From: Brevundimonas sp.
Lineage (GTDB): Bacteria > Pseudomonadota > Alphaproteobacteria > Caulobacterales > Caulobacteraceae
Direction of reading: 5' to 3'
Length of the DNA stretch: 5,690 nucleotides
NCBI GenBank assembly: GCA_012270135.1
Contig: JAAXIW010000338.1
Coordinates: 1 to 5,690, forward strand
The first letter of the stretch is position 1. Every line of letters begins with the position of its first letter. Below the pieces are notes generated by a model. The model ran no database searches. It was not told the origin of the DNA and saw only the letters and a list, made by a program, of their open reading frames with translations. Shown one piece after another: positions 5,583 through 5,690 of the stretch. The translations under genes and the position numbers were made by a program.

Positions 5583-5690
5583 CTAGAAGTTGATGCCGAT
5601 GGTGGCGCGGCGGTTGAGAGGCTCGCGAACGCCGGCGGCGGTCGGGCGGGCCAGCTGGGTCTCGCCCTTGCCGTCCAGCGAGATCACGCC
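5583..5690 (-). CDS. OmpA-family outer-membrane protein, C-terminal 35 residues (gene enters from beyond the window)
   Basis: The minus-strand frame open from the window edge ends in ATIGINF and TAG (5585-5583). The visible tail contains GKGETQLARPTAAGVREPLNRRATIGINF in essence: a GxGET turn, the PTAAGVREPLNRR segment and a final beta strand. This is the end of the OmpA-like peptidoglycan-associated domain (Pfam OmpA, PF00691), where GET...P...NRRV is the common pattern. In alphaproteobacterial OmpA proteins this domain anchors an N-terminal barrel to peptidoglycan in the periplasm. The terminal Phe fits an outer-membrane protein. Only 35 residues are visible, so the domain arrangement, signal peptide and full length cannot be stated; a Pal-like lipoprotein or MotB-like protein is possible but less likely. 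It has its own terminator at 5476-5513. Confidence 0.75.
   Translation of the reverse strand, partial: GVISLDGKGETQLARPTAAGVREPLNRRATIGINF

Noticed and set aside
1..5690. A novel defence system, mobile element, CRISPR array or RNA gene
   Set aside because: No transposase, integrase, spaced repeat array, toxin-antitoxin pair or tRNA/rRNA-like sequence was seen. The genes are housekeeping, polyamine and cell-envelope functions with uniform base composition.

Overview
The window looks like ordinary chromosomal DNA from a high-GC alphaproteobacterium, probably of the Caulobacterales (Brevundimonas/Caulobacter-like). This rests on the strong G/C bias at third codon positions, the large TonB-dependent receptor, and the type of OmpA-family C-terminus. 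It is an inference from style, not a database match. All supported genes lie on the minus strand, so transcription runs from high to low coordinates.

Layout in transcription order. (1) 5583-5690 holds the last 35 codons of an OmpA-family cell-envelope protein. Its 3' untranslated region contains overlapping hairpins and ends in an intrinsic terminator (5476-5513). (2) 4772-5404 encodes a peptide-methionine sulfoxide reductase A with a lipoprotein signal, so it is probably an envelope-located repair enzyme. (3) The 192-base gap 4580-4771 holds a near-perfect PhoB box, a 10-bp tandem repeat and a short palindrome, and leads into (4) a full-length TonB-dependent outer-membrane receptor (2057-4579). 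That gene is closed by a strong GC-hairpin/T-tract terminator (1993-2029). (5) After a plausible sigma-70-type promoter comes a tightly coupled three-gene operon, each junction a 4-base start/stop overlap: aguA (agmatine deiminase), a small conserved protein, and aguB (N-carbamoylputrescine amidase, cut by the window edge).

How it works together. AguA converts agmatine to N-carbamoylputrescine and AguB converts that to putrescine, so the left end is a two-step agmatine-to-putrescine route with an uncharacterised small protein placed between the two enzymes. The right part is cell-envelope material: OmpA-like protein, lipoprotein MsrA, TonB receptor. The PhoB box suggests that the receptor responds to phosphate starvation and may import a phosphorus-containing nutrient. 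No mobile element, CRISPR array, tRNA or rRNA was seen. The points most worth following are the PhoB-type control of the receptor and the small protein inside the agu operon.
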